From Psettodes erumei (lineage: Eukaryota; Chordata; Actinopteri; Pleuronectiformes; Psettodidae), in assembly GCA_016785225.1 (NCBI GenBank), contig JAFBJZ010000511.1, positions 682,001 to 746,000 on the forward strand: a stretch of DNA of 64,000 nucleotides, written 5' to 3'. Of this stretch, positions 1-11,794 are shown one piece after another. How positions within the stretch are numbered: position 1 is the stretch's first letter; each line of letters opens with the position of its first letter. The position numbers were made by a program, and so were the translations under genes. The notes beneath the pieces were generated by a model. That model was not told the origin of the DNA. It made no database searches and saw nothing but the letters and a program-made list of their open reading frames with translations.

Positions 1-255
1 TGCCCTCTTGCGTTCCGAGATCTGTGCTTCCCTATCAGTTCAAGGGGAGACAGACTGTCTGGTGAGAGCAGGTGATCATTATCTACCATCCTTGGTGGAC
101 AGAAAAGCCTGCTGTTCATGCCTCACTGTATGTGGGTGGCATGCTGGGCTGTGATACCTGTGAGTGCTGGAAATACCCATCCTGTGACTCTGAGCGGTTA
201 AAGTGCATAAAGCTGTTTTTACAAAAAGCACCTGTATGTCCTGGGCAGTTCATGA

Positions 256-308
<53 letters not shown>

Positions 309-967
309 CGTTTTGTTTCAACATGTCACCATGGACAAATAGCTGCAGCCTAAAAGACATTTGCATGCAGAGATTGCCATATAAACATATGAGAGGCTTC
401 ATCATTTCAACGCAGTGTTAGGATTTCCCCATTTGCAAGCAAGTTTATGAGGTTAAAATAACTGGTTGAACCACTTAAATACCAATGCAGGCATAGACAA
501 GAGCAACATTTTGAATGTTTGTGATAAAATTGTTTTTTTTAAAAAACTTGTCGTTGTCCCTATTATGGAACATTATTTTTTTTTAAAAAAGATAGTAAAT
601 TCAATGTGACTGTTATCGTTGTTGAATGAATAAATAAACTGCTTTTCATTGATCAAAAGTTGTCGCAAATGACTTCAAAAATGATTAACACGTAGCAAAG
701 TGGTCTTTGTTCGACCCGTGTGAATATTTCGACGACTTTGAAATCACAGTCGTGTGACCCCTGTGTCACCCCACACAGCTGCAGCGGTCCAACACAGACA
801 TAAACAGCGTGGGGAAACTCTGCGAGATGAAAGAAGGCGATAAATGTCGAGCTCTGTACCTGTGGGAGGAGTGAGTGCACCTGCGGACGCGATCGTAGTG
901 CTGCTATGATCGGAGCTCTTCTCTTTTTTTTTTCACCCGACTGGACGCACAAGCGGACACCTGAGCC
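1..967. other. Upstream flank of foxl3; no gene recognised
   Basis: Mostly AT-rich DNA with a (TG)n tract in the first 310 bases and poly(A)/poly(T) runs near 531-592. The last 300 bases before the forkhead start become richer in CpG, which fits a promoter and 5' UTR. I see no clear TATA box or coding exon. Short open frames across the (TG)n tract encode only Val-Cys repeats and are not genes. Confidence 0.5.
258..305. repeat. (GT)24 microsatellite
   Basis: Uninterrupted GT dinucleotide repeat of about 48 bases. Confidence 0.95.
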
Positions 968-1786
968 ATGGATGCAGAGGAAAATCCTCTCGCCGACAAG
1001 GGAGCGCGGCTCCTGGACATCAGCTCCAACTCGCCCCCCGCTGATCCCAAAGGTGCGGAGGAGCCCGGCCAGCTGGACAAGCCGCCGTATTCGTACGTGG
1101 CTCTCATCGCCATGGCTATTAAGGACAGCGACGACAAGAGACAGACGCTGAACGGAATTTACCAGTATATTACATCCAAGTTCCCCTACTACGAGAAGAA
1201 CAAGAAGGGCTGGCAGAATAGTATAAGACACAATTTGTCTCTCAACGAGTGTTTCGTCAAGGTGCGCAGGGAGAGCGGTGGGGACAGGAAGGGCAACTAC
1301 TGGATGCTCGATCCCGCCTTTGAGGACATGTTTGAGAGGGGCAACTACCGGCGAAGGAGGAGGGTGAGGAGACCCTACGGACCCCCGAGCGCGCCTTACC
1401 TGACCGGGAGCCCCGTGGACTATCCCGAGGCGCTCTACCTGCAGCCGTATGTGAGCAGCTCCTGGGGTCTGTGCCCGCACCATCCCGGCTCGCCCCAGCC
1501 TACCGGATACCCAACACACCAGGTCATCACCGGACAGACCCGCAGCTTGTCTCCCGGCGGCCCGGTGAGCTCGTACTGCCCTCCCCCGCACTCACACCAC
1601 CCGGCCTACGGCGCGTACCACCGCCACCTGCCAGTGTTGGTTCCCCACAACGGGTACCCCTACGGCGGAGTGACGCAGCCGATGAGCCCCGACGCAGGCA
1701 CCGTTTCCCTGGCATGCAACTACCAGCAGCTGTCCTCTTACGCGTGGCAAACGGAGGCGCAGCTCGCGCATTCATTTGATCAGTAG
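968..1786 (+). CDS. foxl3: Forkhead box protein of the FoxL2 family (FoxL3 / FoxL2-like)
   Basis: Single-exon gene of 272 residues. The ATG has a strong Kozak context (gccATGG). The forkhead DNA-binding domain spans about residues 38-132, from DKPPYSYVALIAMAI through the recognition helix WQNSIRHNLSLNECF to KGNYWMLDPAFEDMF, and ends in the basic run GNYRRRRR typical of FoxL2. The rest is rich in Pro, Tyr, Ser and His and lacks the poly-alanine tract of mammalian FOXL2. FOXL2 itself is also single-exon. Compared with FOXL2 the domain is diverged (IKDSDDKRQTLNGIYQYITSKFPYY), which suggests the paralogue called foxl3 in medaka and foxl2l in zebrafish. In medaka, foxl3 is a germ-cell-intrinsic factor that suppresses sperm fate. 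Linkage to pik3cd supports the paralogue over foxl2a, which is expected near PIK3CB. Family assignment is secure; the choice of foxl3/foxl2l is likely. A role in this species is inferred only. Confidence 0.85.
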   Translation: MDAEENPLADKGARLLDISSNSPPADPKGAEEPGQLDKPPYSYVALIAMAIKDSDDKRQTLNGIYQYITSKFPYYEKNKKGWQNSIRHNLSLNECFVKVRRESGGDRKGNYWMLDPAFEDMFERGNYRRRRRVRRPYGPPSAPYLTGSPVDYPEALYLQPYVSSSWGLCPHHPGSPQPTGYPTHQVITGQTRSLSPGGPVSSYCPPPHSHHPAYGAYHRHLPVLVPHNGYPYGGVTQPMSPDAGTVSLACNYQQLSSYAWQTEAQLAHSFDQ

Positions 1787-2264
1787 TGGTTTGTTTTATT
1801 CTGACCATTAACAGCCACTTTGCAAACTCAACGTTCATCTGTTTCACTAGTTTAGTTTGGCTGTCATTCGTTTGTCAAGTTAAAGAAATTATTTGTTAGT
1901 TTGACATCGTGTAGGCAAAAACAGCTGACGACGTTTAGTAAGTTGTATTTTGTGATGAGATATGCAACACACAAGGAATCACTGTCAGAACTCCTTGCAT
2001 TTTGTTTCAGTGTGAACTGACAACAGTTAAGTCTGAGGTATAGTTCATGCGTTATTTGTCAACGAGATAATATTGCTTTTTTTTATGATTTTTGAATAGG
2101 CCTACACATGCATAGCTGAGTTATTTATTTCTTTTCTCTGCTTTTCTTCAATTCTCCGAGCTGCTATGCAGAAGTTTGTCTCAATGGAGCACTGATCAAT
2201 TTTCTTATTTGATCGAGAATGTTTACTTGATGTAAAATACGTCTGTTACGTTTGTTAAAATAAA
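1787..2264 (+). other. foxl3: foxl3 3' UTR ending at a poly(A) signal
   Basis: AT-rich untranslated sequence after the stop. A canonical AATAAA lies at 2259-2264, the first convincing signal downstream, giving a 3' UTR of about 0.5 kb. Inferred from sequence only. Confidence 0.6.
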
Positions 2265-3473
2265 ATGTTATTTTTGCAATTTATTAACTCACTGAATGTC
2301 TTACTCAATTTTTTGTTATGGTGGAAATATGTTAATAGCAATTAATTCTTACTACCCCCCCCCCTTTTTTTTACTACTACTCCTAGTATCAATTGTAATT
2401 GTGCTACCAAAATTGACTGTGATATTGGTCATAAAGAGCATAGGTGCAATGCCCAAATGTGACATGAAAAGTACATTTATACCAATAAGCTAGGTACTTA
2501 AGTACAAACCCTGTCCATGATATTTTATTTGTTTTAGCCAGTCATATTTAAAACCAACTGCGCCCTTCATTAGTGAGGATTTTCTGATTTATATTTTAAA
2601 CATATATTATGTTTAAGATTTGGTTATTATTACTTTATCGTACAACTTGACTACTGTAATACAGATGTAGTATTCGTATTATACATTGTTTATTTTCCAC
2701 AAAAACAACAAGTGTATACTAGTTGCAGATTAAGGTATCACGATTTGACCAATATGACTGACGTTTTACCGTTTGAACCAAATTATCGGGCAGTCTGGTT
2801 GGAAAAAACGTTCACGCCAACCTCTAACTTGTTATTCCAAGTCGGCACCAACTTGTTAAAAAAAACCAAAACAAAAAACCGACAGACGTTTCAACACACT
2901 GTTGTCTGAATGGATCAAAATGCACCACGGCTGTGATTAAATCATGCCCAATGTTAACACTGATACAATCCATTCAACTAATCGTGCGCACTTCTGAGTA
3001 GGAATCACAGCTGTTAGGTCCCCCCCATTTTCCCGTTCGGTCGACATTACCTGAATGCAACAGAAACCCCGCGAGGGAAAAGAAGACGGCGCTCTGTCTT
3101 CCATTCCAACATAGTCTCTATGACACTGTGCACTGCTTAGAGTCAAACAACGGTGTGATTCAGCCGGATTGAGCTCAGCTTTAATCGTCACGACCGCTTC
3201 AAAAAACATAAAATATCGTCTAAATCATAAGCTTTGATTCACAGTTTAATCGTCGATGGTTTAGTGAATTGTACAGTCGACAAGGAAAGATGTGATTAAA
3301 AAATGGAACGCGTCCCCGCGGTTACGCGTGTTCCGTTTCCGTTATACGGGCGTCTACAAAGCGGGGATAGCTTGCCGCGTGCGCGCTGGCGTCGTGTTTT
3401 TTTCCCCCAAATCTTCAAAACACTACATTTTCTCATGTGTTGTTGACTCTTTTACTGCCTGCTCCTGTGGAAA
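2265..3473. promoter_or_regulatory. foxl3-tmem201 intergenic region with tmem201 promoter
   Basis: The first 0.9 kb is AT-rich and featureless. From about 3290 the sequence becomes CpG-rich, as expected for a housekeeping promoter and 5' UTR directly before the tmem201 ATG. No TATA box is obvious. Confidence 0.5.
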
Positions 3474-5722
3474 ATGGAGGCTTTTCACAAACTTCTCGTG
3501 GAATATCCCGAATTTATGTATGGAGGAGTCGGAGCCACGGCATTTGTCGCCGGTGGAGCGCTCATATACAAAATTGCAACCAGGTAAGTTAACTTCAACC
3601 TTCTGCGCCGCCGCGTTTGTTTCGAGCTAGTTCCGCGTTAACGTTAAAACACGCCGGCGGTCCGTGTTTCCGATGTGCCCTGGCTGTTCGGAGTTGTTCT
3701 GTTCGAGCTGTAATGTCTTCAACAGATGATGCGTGAACAAATCTCCTGTTTCCAGAGCGTGGTCTATTTTTCGACGCTAGCCCAGGCGCTAATTTTACTA
3801 GCCGCAATGCTAACTAACTTAACCTTATTTCGTGATGCTAACAAAGGTAAATTGCCATTTTCGCCGTTTGAATGCGCACGTGCTCTTGGGTTCGGTCTTT
3901 AAAAACTAATTTGTGCGTGAATTTTTTTTTAAATATCGACTTAACGCGGTTGTTTCCACGCTGTGCACGACTAACAGTAAACGGACTTCATGAAGCAGCC
4001 GCGAGACCTCCGACCGGCTTGACGTGATATCGTGTCCTCCAATTATGACATCACGGTTGTGTCACGTATGAACTCCACCTGATTTCTTTACAGAAAGAAG
4101 CCGACCCATGCGAATGTGAACTGCTGGTTCTGCAACGAGAACACGGTGGTGCCGTATGGCAACAGGAACTGCTGGGACTGTCCTTTACTGTGACCAGTAC
4201 AATGGCTTCCAGGAGGTAAATCGGAAAATCCTATCCTAATATATTGGCGGTTTTTCCCCCTTGTATTTGTTGAGACGCGTGTGCTTATTTTCTTCCTGGT
4301 GTCGATCCGGTTTGTTTTCAGAATGGAGATTACAACAAATCCATTCCAGCCCAGTACAAGGCACATCTCAACCACGGAGTGTCTGGAAGCCCTCCAGCCT
4401 CTGAGATGCCCAAGACCCAGCAGTGGGTCAACTGTCAGATGCTGTTGTGCAGGAAGTGCAATAACAACCAGTCTGCAAAGATCAAACAGCTGGCTTCATT
4501 TATCCCAAGGGACGATGTATGTACTTCGTGCGTATTTTAGCAATGACTGCGGTGCAATACATGTTACGACAATTAACGCTAAATTTTTTTGTCACCGTTT
4601 TGTTTCTGTTGTAGGAAAACTTCGATGAGGAAATCGAAGCCTACAGGCACCACCTCGAGCAGACCTATAAGTTGTGCAAGCCTTGCCAGACAGCGGTGGA
4701 ATACTACATCAAGTATCAAAACCGCCAGCTGCGTACCGTGCTCCTGAGCCACCAGCTTCGGCGCACCCGCGACTCAGTCAAGAGCTTCGTAAAGGTCCGT
4801 CCAGTCCAAATCCGGAACCACAGACAGTGGTTATTCATATTCTCAGTGCATGTGAAATTGTGGTTGTGGTTTATTCCTTTGTTAGAGTGAACACATCATT
4901 AACTTCACCCTCCACTGCGTGTTGTTAATTTATTCTCATTATAATATGTAGAAATTAGTCCTAACAGTTTATCGGTTTCCATTTGTTGTGAAAATATCAA
5001 ACGGCCGGATTTACACCGAAAACATGTTCACTCCCCGACAGAGCTCATATGCCGTCTCGTCTCCCGTGGGGGTCACGCTGTTGCGGGCACTTGCCTTCCT
5101 GTTCTGTGCTTTCCTCGCGGCGGCATCTTTCTGGCACCCATCGGACCGGCCTTTTTCACCCGGCGGCTCCCAGACGTTAAGTGGCGGCGTCACCCCTCCC
5201 AAACCCTTCAATGGATCCACCTCCAAAATGAAAAGCAGCGGCGAGGTGCCCGTGTGGCGGGGCCTGCTGGAGCTGCTTCCAAACCAGACCATAGAAAACG
5301 CCATGCTGGTGTGGCAACATGGAAGAGACAACCAGCTGGCCGTCGTCTGCGTTGGCCTGTTGACTTGCCTCACTGCTATCTTCTTAGCAGGGCCTGCACG
5401 GTGAGCAGTCGCCACCGCTTCAGTTGCTTTCGGAAAGGCAATTCCGGACAAGTTAAATTTAAGAAAATCAGCTCTGAAAGTTAATGTTTGCTTTTTTTTT
5501 AGGTTGAGGAGGATTGATGCCGTGGCATCTGTCCTGTGGTTCCTTATCCTGTGCCTCTACCTGGCGGAGAGCTACTTGACCGCCGCCTCGGACTGGATGG
5601 ACACAGCCAAGCAGAGCGCCGTCGCTCTCTGTTGCCTAGTCAGCTTCGCTGCCGCCGTGGCAACTCGCAAATCACTGGGTCTGCGAAGAGGCAAATACCG
5701 AAGGTCAGAATCTGAGCAGTAA
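3474..5722 (+). CDS. tmem201: Probable short TMEM201 isoform by read-through of the exon 6 donor
   Basis: If the donor after 5703 is not used, exon 6 reads on for only six codons (ending RSESEQ) to a stop at 5720-5722. With the exon 2 extra T discounted this gives 394 residues. They carry the zinc-finger domain and the first membrane segments but lack the Ser/Pro-rich tail and the last membrane segment. Mammalian Samp1/NET5 was first described as a short form of about 43 kDa and roughly 390 residues, so the size agreement is striking. An AATAAA at 8833-8838 inside the intron could end such a transcript. The isoform is inferred, not shown. Confidence 0.5.
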
Positions 5723-5926
5723 TCGTCAGAATTTATGTTTGAAACGCGGCGCGCACCCCTTTTTCACGAGGGGCTGGTGCGCGTCCGATCTGCAGGCGTT
5801 TCCTAACGGAACGAGGGACGTGCCGTTTTTAATTCGCTCCACTTTTTTTTCCACGACCCCCTCGTTTACTGCTGCGTGTGAATGTCCGAGGTTGTGATTT
5901 TGTGTGAACGACAAACGTAAAAGTGT

Positions 5927-6000
<74 letters not shown>

Positions 6001-8490
6001 CCCATGGCAGGAACAAAACACTAGTGCTGCCTTCTTCAAGCGCACACACACTCGGTATAACACTGATTGGTGCCAAATCTCGTTGGTAAAGATCCTTTTG
6101 CCGTTATTGCTATCGACTGATGCGTAAAAACACAAACTACTAAAACGTTATTAGTTATTATAATATTAGTTTTAGTAGTTGCCGCCTCTCAAGACTGACT
6201 AAACTTCACTCGAGTGCGTTTTGGGGCAAAACTATTTCTCTCAGACTCGCCCTGTTTATGTTGAACTACAACATATTTATGAAGCACTGACCTTCAGAGT
6301 TTAAAAAAAGACAAACGTGGGATTTTAGCATGTAGGTACCCATCTAGCACTAAACTGTGTGTTTCTAACACTACTGTGATGGAGCGTTCTCAATCCCCTT
6401 TATTTATTAACAGTCTGGCGAAGCCGGCGGTTGAAAATTGCTCACTAACTGCGGCTGGTCGCTTGAAATGCTAATTTTTGGTGGCCGCACTTGCGGCGTT
6501 GGAATAAGCACGCCTGAATCGCTCCCCGTCTGCAATTTTTGAACGAGGGGCGGCATTGGACATTTTCCAAAAAGCGTTCAGCGCGGGTCCTTTCACAGCC
6601 ACCGTTGATTTCTGGCGTACGACATCTGCATGGAATTTTGTACAGAGCGCCACATCGGCGAGGAGCGGCTGATCTGCTCTCGAGGCAGAGTGTGAATGTC
6701 TTCTTTTTATTCTTATTTTTTAACGACGGGGAAAACACATTTCCCCTAACACATTTGTGTGACACTTTTTAAATGTGAATATTTCCATTTTGGGGGAAAA
6801 AAACAAACACTGGCCTGCCTGGAAAAGCAATCACCGGTTCAACAATGTTTTTGAAAATTCGAGTAGTTAAAACGTCTTGCTGTTCGCTGCTGTTTGCCGC
6901 CTCAGCTCTTATGAGCCCCATCCTCCCACGGTTTCCAATTTGGGTTTTGCGTAAGGTTTTTCCTGGCGATGATGCACCACGTTAATCATAACCACATCTA
7001 TAATCAAGTCGGCATTATTTTTGGAGCGCCGTGCCACAGATTGCCCTCGGAGTGCTTCGCCATCTGCGCAGCGTACAAAGCCCTTTGTCCGTCAGACTCG
7101 TGTTTGTTACTCTCGGCCGCATCGGTGCTTGAACACGCAAGCGCTACGAAGCGCCCCCGACTCACCCCGCCACTGTCCGCAATTGCCGACGAGAAATCCG
7201 CAGGATTAGAAAACGCTTGGCGCGCGTCCCACGCTCGTCCGAGAAAGGGTCATCTCTTGTCCCGAGATAGAACCGTCTCAGGCGGGACCGACGTCGGACA
7301 AGTCCTCTTATTCGCCTTCTTCCCAAAAAGACATTTGCAATGTTTTCCAATCCGAAAACACCTTGGCTGAAAGTAATCGACGTCTTTTCGCTTTTCAAAT
7401 TTTTTCCGTCACAGAACATGTGAACACGCTTAACATTTTGATGTATTGTTAAAGCACTGATGGACAAAACTGACACTTGCGCAAACTAACCTTGCACACA
7501 CCACGTGCTCATGTATTTTTCCGTTTAACCTGTTTTTCTTCTACTTTGTCTCGAAGTTAGTGAGTGAAGGGATGTATTTAATTGACCGCAATGTGAATAG
7601 GTTTTGCATACTAATAGCTGCGGATGGTCGATGGGTAGCACATGGTTACAACGGCGCATCGTGCCGCCTCGCGGGTCAAATTCGCATTCTCAAGCCAATG
7701 CCTTTTGGCCCGGCAGCGTCAAGGCTTCAAATCGCGAAGCGTTGCTGCGAAAGCGCTGCCGAAACCTAAGCTACCACAGATACGCCACCAGGAAAGCATC
7801 GCATCTGCACAACGTGTGCGATTCATGCTGCACAACTAAAGATTTTAAGCTAGATTTGACTTTAGCCTTTGAGGGAAAAAAAACCATTAAATGCAAAGAT
7901 ATCATGTAGTATCTACCAATAATGTAATGTAAGTAATTTTTAACCTTTTGTTTAAAAAAAAAAAAAAAAAAAATCGGATGAATAGCTGCATCTCGGCAAG
8001 CATAATCATCAGAATTCAAAGAACGCATGCGCTTTGAATTTTGGTGGGCATCGACAGGCAGCGTGCGCGTTTTCAAACATTTACACGTTTTCTCACATGT
8101 ATGATGCAACTTCAAGTTATTACCTTTCGCCAGTGTTTTACACGATGTGCTGAAGAGTCTGTGTTCCCTATAACCCCTTCTGGCTTGCATGTTTGTTTCT
8201 GTTTTTTAATGCTACAACATGGACATGTATTAAGTATAATGGCGACTTGTGTGATGGTGATTGTGTGATGATGAACTCCGACTGTTAACCTTCACCTGTG
8301 TCGACCGGCGAGTTTTTTTTTTTTTTTTTTAAGTTTATCATGGTGGGTAAGCTGCCACGTTCAGCTTCAGCGGCCGCGGACACGCTTTAAGGCATTTTGA
8401 GAGTCTGTCGGCCTTTTTATCAATGGAACTGTGAATGTTGATGATTTTACCGTCCTGTGTTATTCTGGAGGTCCGGAACTTGACTGACTG

Positions 8491-8523
<33 letters not shown>

Positions 8524-11500
8524 CCAGAAACACAAAAAAAGCCTCAATACTCTTAAAAAAAAAAAAAAAAAAAAAAGGTTACCGTGCCAAAGCTTCATAG
8601 GTATTTTAACACAATTATGCAAAAATTTTAAGCTGTAGTACAAAAAAAGTATTATTCAGGTACTGTGTATTTATACATTCTGTAGCAGAAGTGCAGCTCC
8701 TTCCGTGCCACAAAAGGCCTCCTGCGACAAGCCCGACGACGCGTGTTGTGTTCTGACTGCCTCGCTGCCGAGAGTTGGGCGCCTTGTCTTTTTTTTTTTT
8801 ATGCTGGGAATGCCTGCTGTACATGGAAACGTAATAAACAACTGGTGAAAGGATACGCCTCGTGTCTGTCGTCTTTCGTCCCGCACGAACGGACGCTTTG
8901 TTTTGTTTGGTTTTTTTTCTTCTTTCTGGGAAGCCAAAAAGCTGGACGGGGTCGAGCGGCAGTTTTTTCTCTCCTGCAGCTTTTGCGCTCGCGGCAGCTG
9001 CGCGCTTCCCACCCCCCGACAGCTGCAGCAAGCGCTGTAGCAACAGCGGTGCCACGAACGCGGCGTGTCTACAGACTTGATGTAAGACACTTCTGGTGCT
9101 AATTATGTGGCTTGTATTTTCACTTCAAGAATTTTTTTATGTTGACATTGGCAGGGAATCAAAATCCAAAACACTTGAGGACCGATTTCTTTACGCACGA
9201 CGCCACAAGCTTGAAAACTCGGCGCTGTTTGTAATGGCCTGCTTGGGATCTTTTGTTTTTTCGCCCCTTGTGCCGTTGAACCCTTTTGACGGTTTTCCTT
9301 CATCGTTTGGATTTCTGGTAGTGGACCATTACGTTGCTCTTGTGTTGCAGATACCTCGCGGGCATCCCCGCGGCCCCCCCCTTCAGCAGCCCGCCTCCCC
9401 TGCTCTCTCACGACCTGGCGGAGACGTTCGTCCCCGCCCCGCCCCCGAACCTCTCCAAGCTCATCGGCTGCCAGCAGAGCCGCCACAGGTGCAACGGGCT
9501 GCCCTCCTCTCTGCCCGGGCGCCTCAGCAGGGCCCTCAGCCTTGGCACCATCCCCTCCTTCAAAAGGACAGGTAACTTTTGAAATCAATCCCGTCCTTTT
9601 GATCCAGCGCTGACAGGTCTGTTAATTTTCTTTTTTTGATTTTACTTATCTAAAACACCGATAACGAGGCGGTGTGAGTTCCTCGCGACCTTCGGCGGGG
9701 GTCACGAGGGAAGGTTTGGCGCGCTCCTGCCTGCAGTTGTTGGGTCGGCTTCGCGTAGCTGCTCGGACTTGTTTGGCTTCGGTTCGTTTCTCGTAACGTA
9801 CCGCCGTGCGTACGGACGAGATCTGCGGCCGGCCAAATCCAGCAGCTGCAGTTTCACTTTCTGCTGCTTGGCATATTATTGGGTTCGTCGGCTGTTCCAG
9901 AACACGGGGAAAAGACTTGACGCCTTCTACCGAGTGCGTTTGAATGAAACCGGCGTTGCTTTGCCGAGATTAACTTTAACATTACGTGCATTGATGAGGT
10001 GCCTTTTTTCTTTTTTTTACATAACTTTGCATTTTACACTTTTACAAAAACAAAACTTGCCTGACATCTGGAGGACAAATGTAATATTTTCCATTCATCA
10101 TTCATTATTAGTCAGTTGTTTGACAGAGAGCAACTGTTTTTCATAATCCATAATTCACTCACTCATCAGCATCTCCTCAAATAACCCTGTCTCCCCCTTT
10201 TGATATTTGACAATTTAATAATTGATTACAGCATGGCCTAAGGTGTTGTCATAAAGTTGTCCGCTCGTAGGCTCGTCCGATGCGTTTGGAGTCGTGTGTC
10301 GGACCGACCGATGCTCGCTGGCCAGTGCGGGTTTAAGGTGCAGCGAATGGTGCGACTGTAATTTTCATGTGCTTTCAGATTCTGGTTACCTGTTCAGCGG
10401 AAGCAGACCAGCCTCGCAATACAAAGACTCCCCGCCATCGGGTATGAAAAAACTCCAGCGCAGTTTCCCAACCCTTCCAGAGCTTTCCATTAACCCCCCC
10501 CCCCCTTGCCTTTTTTGACAGACTACTTCTCACTGAAGTCGGGGAGCCGCCCGTCCTCCCCCAGCCCGTCTCCGCCGCCTTCGATAGCCGGCTCCTGCGC
10601 GTCCAGTTCGGGCTCCGCCAGACAACGGCGTCCCCTCATCAGCCCCGCTCGCCTCAACATCGGCAGCCCGAAACCCTGGCTGTTCTCAGCCGAGCCGGAA
10701 CCCAAGCTCCCGCCCCCGCCCGTGTCGCCGCTGTATTCCACGGTGGGGCCGGCTTCTCCCCTTTACAGCAGCTTCTTTTCCCCCGACGTATCGCCCTTCC
10801 AAAATGGTAAGAGCGCGTAACCGTCCAAAAGATTTAGCGTTTGTCGTCGTCTGGTTGCGGCGACACGCCCTGCCGTCTGCCTGCGTGCCGTTCGCGATGC
10901 TGCCACCAGGTGGCAAAATCCAACTTTCCGCAGCCGCGCTCAGACGGCGACTCGATGGTTCGCCCGATTCCACGGCGTGACGATTCACCTTGCTTTGCAG
11001 ATCTGAGCGGGAGAGACGGCAGCGTCATCGACAAGGACGAGGCGAGCGAGGCGGGCAGCTCCTCGGGGTCCTCCGAATGCGTGGTCGGCACGACGACGCA
11101 CGTCCCAGAGGGTCCCCCTCCAAAAGGCGAGCAGTCTGATTTAAACAGGGCCGGCAGGTGGAAACCGCGTCTGCAAATCTACCGGAAATGGATTTGGATC
11201 TCGTCGTCTACGTGGCTGTCAAAACCGCCTCTTGGTCCTGGGCGTTCTTAAGTCAAATTGTAAATACTATGATGCAGAGTTTTTAAGGACACGTTTGCGT
11301 TTTTCCAAGTATGTCTTTAAACAACACCCACTTGCTTGTATTTACAGCGTGTTGGAAGCTGCACCTGTTGGTTCTCAAATCTGATCTCTTTGGATTGTAT
11401 TGGATTATATCCACCCCCAAAAAATGGAGTTGGTTAAAGTTTTCCAGGCAAATTCCTTCAGAACACCATTAAAAAAGCAAGTCTGATTTAGTGCACTGGT

Positions 11501-11794
11501 CTCAAATAGACTGGTCTTCATCACATTGGCCTGAATTGAAACTAGCTCAGACCTGTATCGGTCCTGATGGAGAATATATTGGCTGACAGTAACTGTAAAA
11601 CCCGTAGAGAAAATATGGAACCCTCCTGTTTCGTTGATGCACAGTGATGATGACGATTCCCGCGCAATTAATTTGCTTTCTCCGTGACATGTCCAGGTTT
11701 TGTGCGGCGTCTCATCCTGCCGGGGCTTCTGATAGCCAGCCTGACTGCCAACCTGGTCTTCGCCGGCCTCGGTATGTACCACTACTGGAGGTGA
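3474..11794 (+). CDS. tmem201: Transmembrane protein 201 (Samp1/NET5), 11 coding exons, with two +1 frameshifts
   Basis: Inner nuclear membrane protein that links the LINC complex, lamina and spindle-associated structures. Coding exons read from conserved protein segments and GT-AG sites: 3474-3583, 4094-4215, 4322-4516, 4615-4794, 5042-5400, 5503-5703, 9351-9571, 10379-10441, 10522-10806, 11001-11157, 11697-11794. The N-terminus has a hydrophobic segment (GGVGATAFVAGGALIYKIAT), then the Ima1 N-terminal zinc-finger domain with NCWFC, NCWDC and LCRKC cysteine pairs. Further membrane segments follow (LLRALAFLFCAFLAAASF; exon 6; the C-terminal GLLIASLTANLVFAGL). The conserved LPGRLSRALSLGTIPS and RRPLISPARLN stretches are in exons 7 and 9. 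Without one extra T in exon 2 and one in exon 11, the exons join to 662 residues, close to the human 666. As given, exon 2 hits an early stop at 4191-4193. Sequencing error is more likely than a pseudogene, because every other splice phase and domain is intact. Confidence 0.9.
4184..4186 (+). other. tmem201: Extra T in a homopolymer: frameshift in tmem201 exon 2
   Basis: The sequence reads TGT CCT TTA CTG TGA. Removing one T restores Cys-Pro-Tyr-Cys-Asp-Gln-Tyr-Asn-Gly-Phe, matching the conserved zinc-binding and YNGFQE segment of the family. It also restores phase 0 at the exon 2/3 junction (231 nt over exons 1 and 2). Most likely a homopolymer base-call or assembly error. Confidence 0.85.
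5932..5999. repeat. (TG)34 microsatellite
   Basis: Perfect TG repeat of 68 bases within tmem201 intron 6. It produces artefactual Val-Cys and Thr-His reading frames on both strands. Confidence 0.95.
8494..8522. repeat. (TG)n microsatellite with a nearby poly(A) run
   Basis: TG repeat of about 29 bases, followed 30 bases later by an A run of about 22 bases (8555-8576). Confidence 0.9.
10901..10915. promoter_or_regulatory. CTCF-like / E-box palindrome in tmem201 intron 9
   Basis: TGCCACCAGGTGGCA is a perfect 15-base inverted repeat about a central base. Its inner 12 bases fit the CTCF core CCASYAGRKGGC at every position, and it also contains the E-box CAGGTG. Called by eye; binding is untested. 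Confidence 0.4.
11698..11701 (+). other. tmem201: Extra T in a homopolymer: frameshift in tmem201 exon 11
   Basis: The exon 10 donor after 11157 leaves phase 2. The last exon only yields the expected C-terminal membrane segment (RFVRRLILPGLLIASLTANL) if TTTT is read as TTT. With the T retained, the frame gives an unrelated hydrophilic tail. Confidence 0.75.

Larger units (their letters stand above)
5723..9350 (+). other. tmem201: Large tmem201 intron 6, possible 3' UTR of the short isoform
   Basis: By far the largest tmem201 intron (3.6 kb from 5704). It contains a 68-base (GT)n tract, poly(A) runs near 7954-7973 and 8555-8576, a second (TG)n at 8494-8522, a CpG-richer patch around 6880-7300, and an AATAAA at 8833-8838. 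No further coding exon was recognised. Confidence 0.55.

Noticed and set aside
653..1591. 312-codon open frame antisense to foxl3
   Set aside because: Shadow of a GC-rich real gene; low-complexity product with no recognisable domain, while the sense frame is a clear forkhead protein.
5726..6135. Open frames across the (TG)n tract encoding His-Thr or Val-Cys repeats
   Set aside because: Pure microsatellite translation; same artefact at 72-421, 36125-36748 and 53523-53762.
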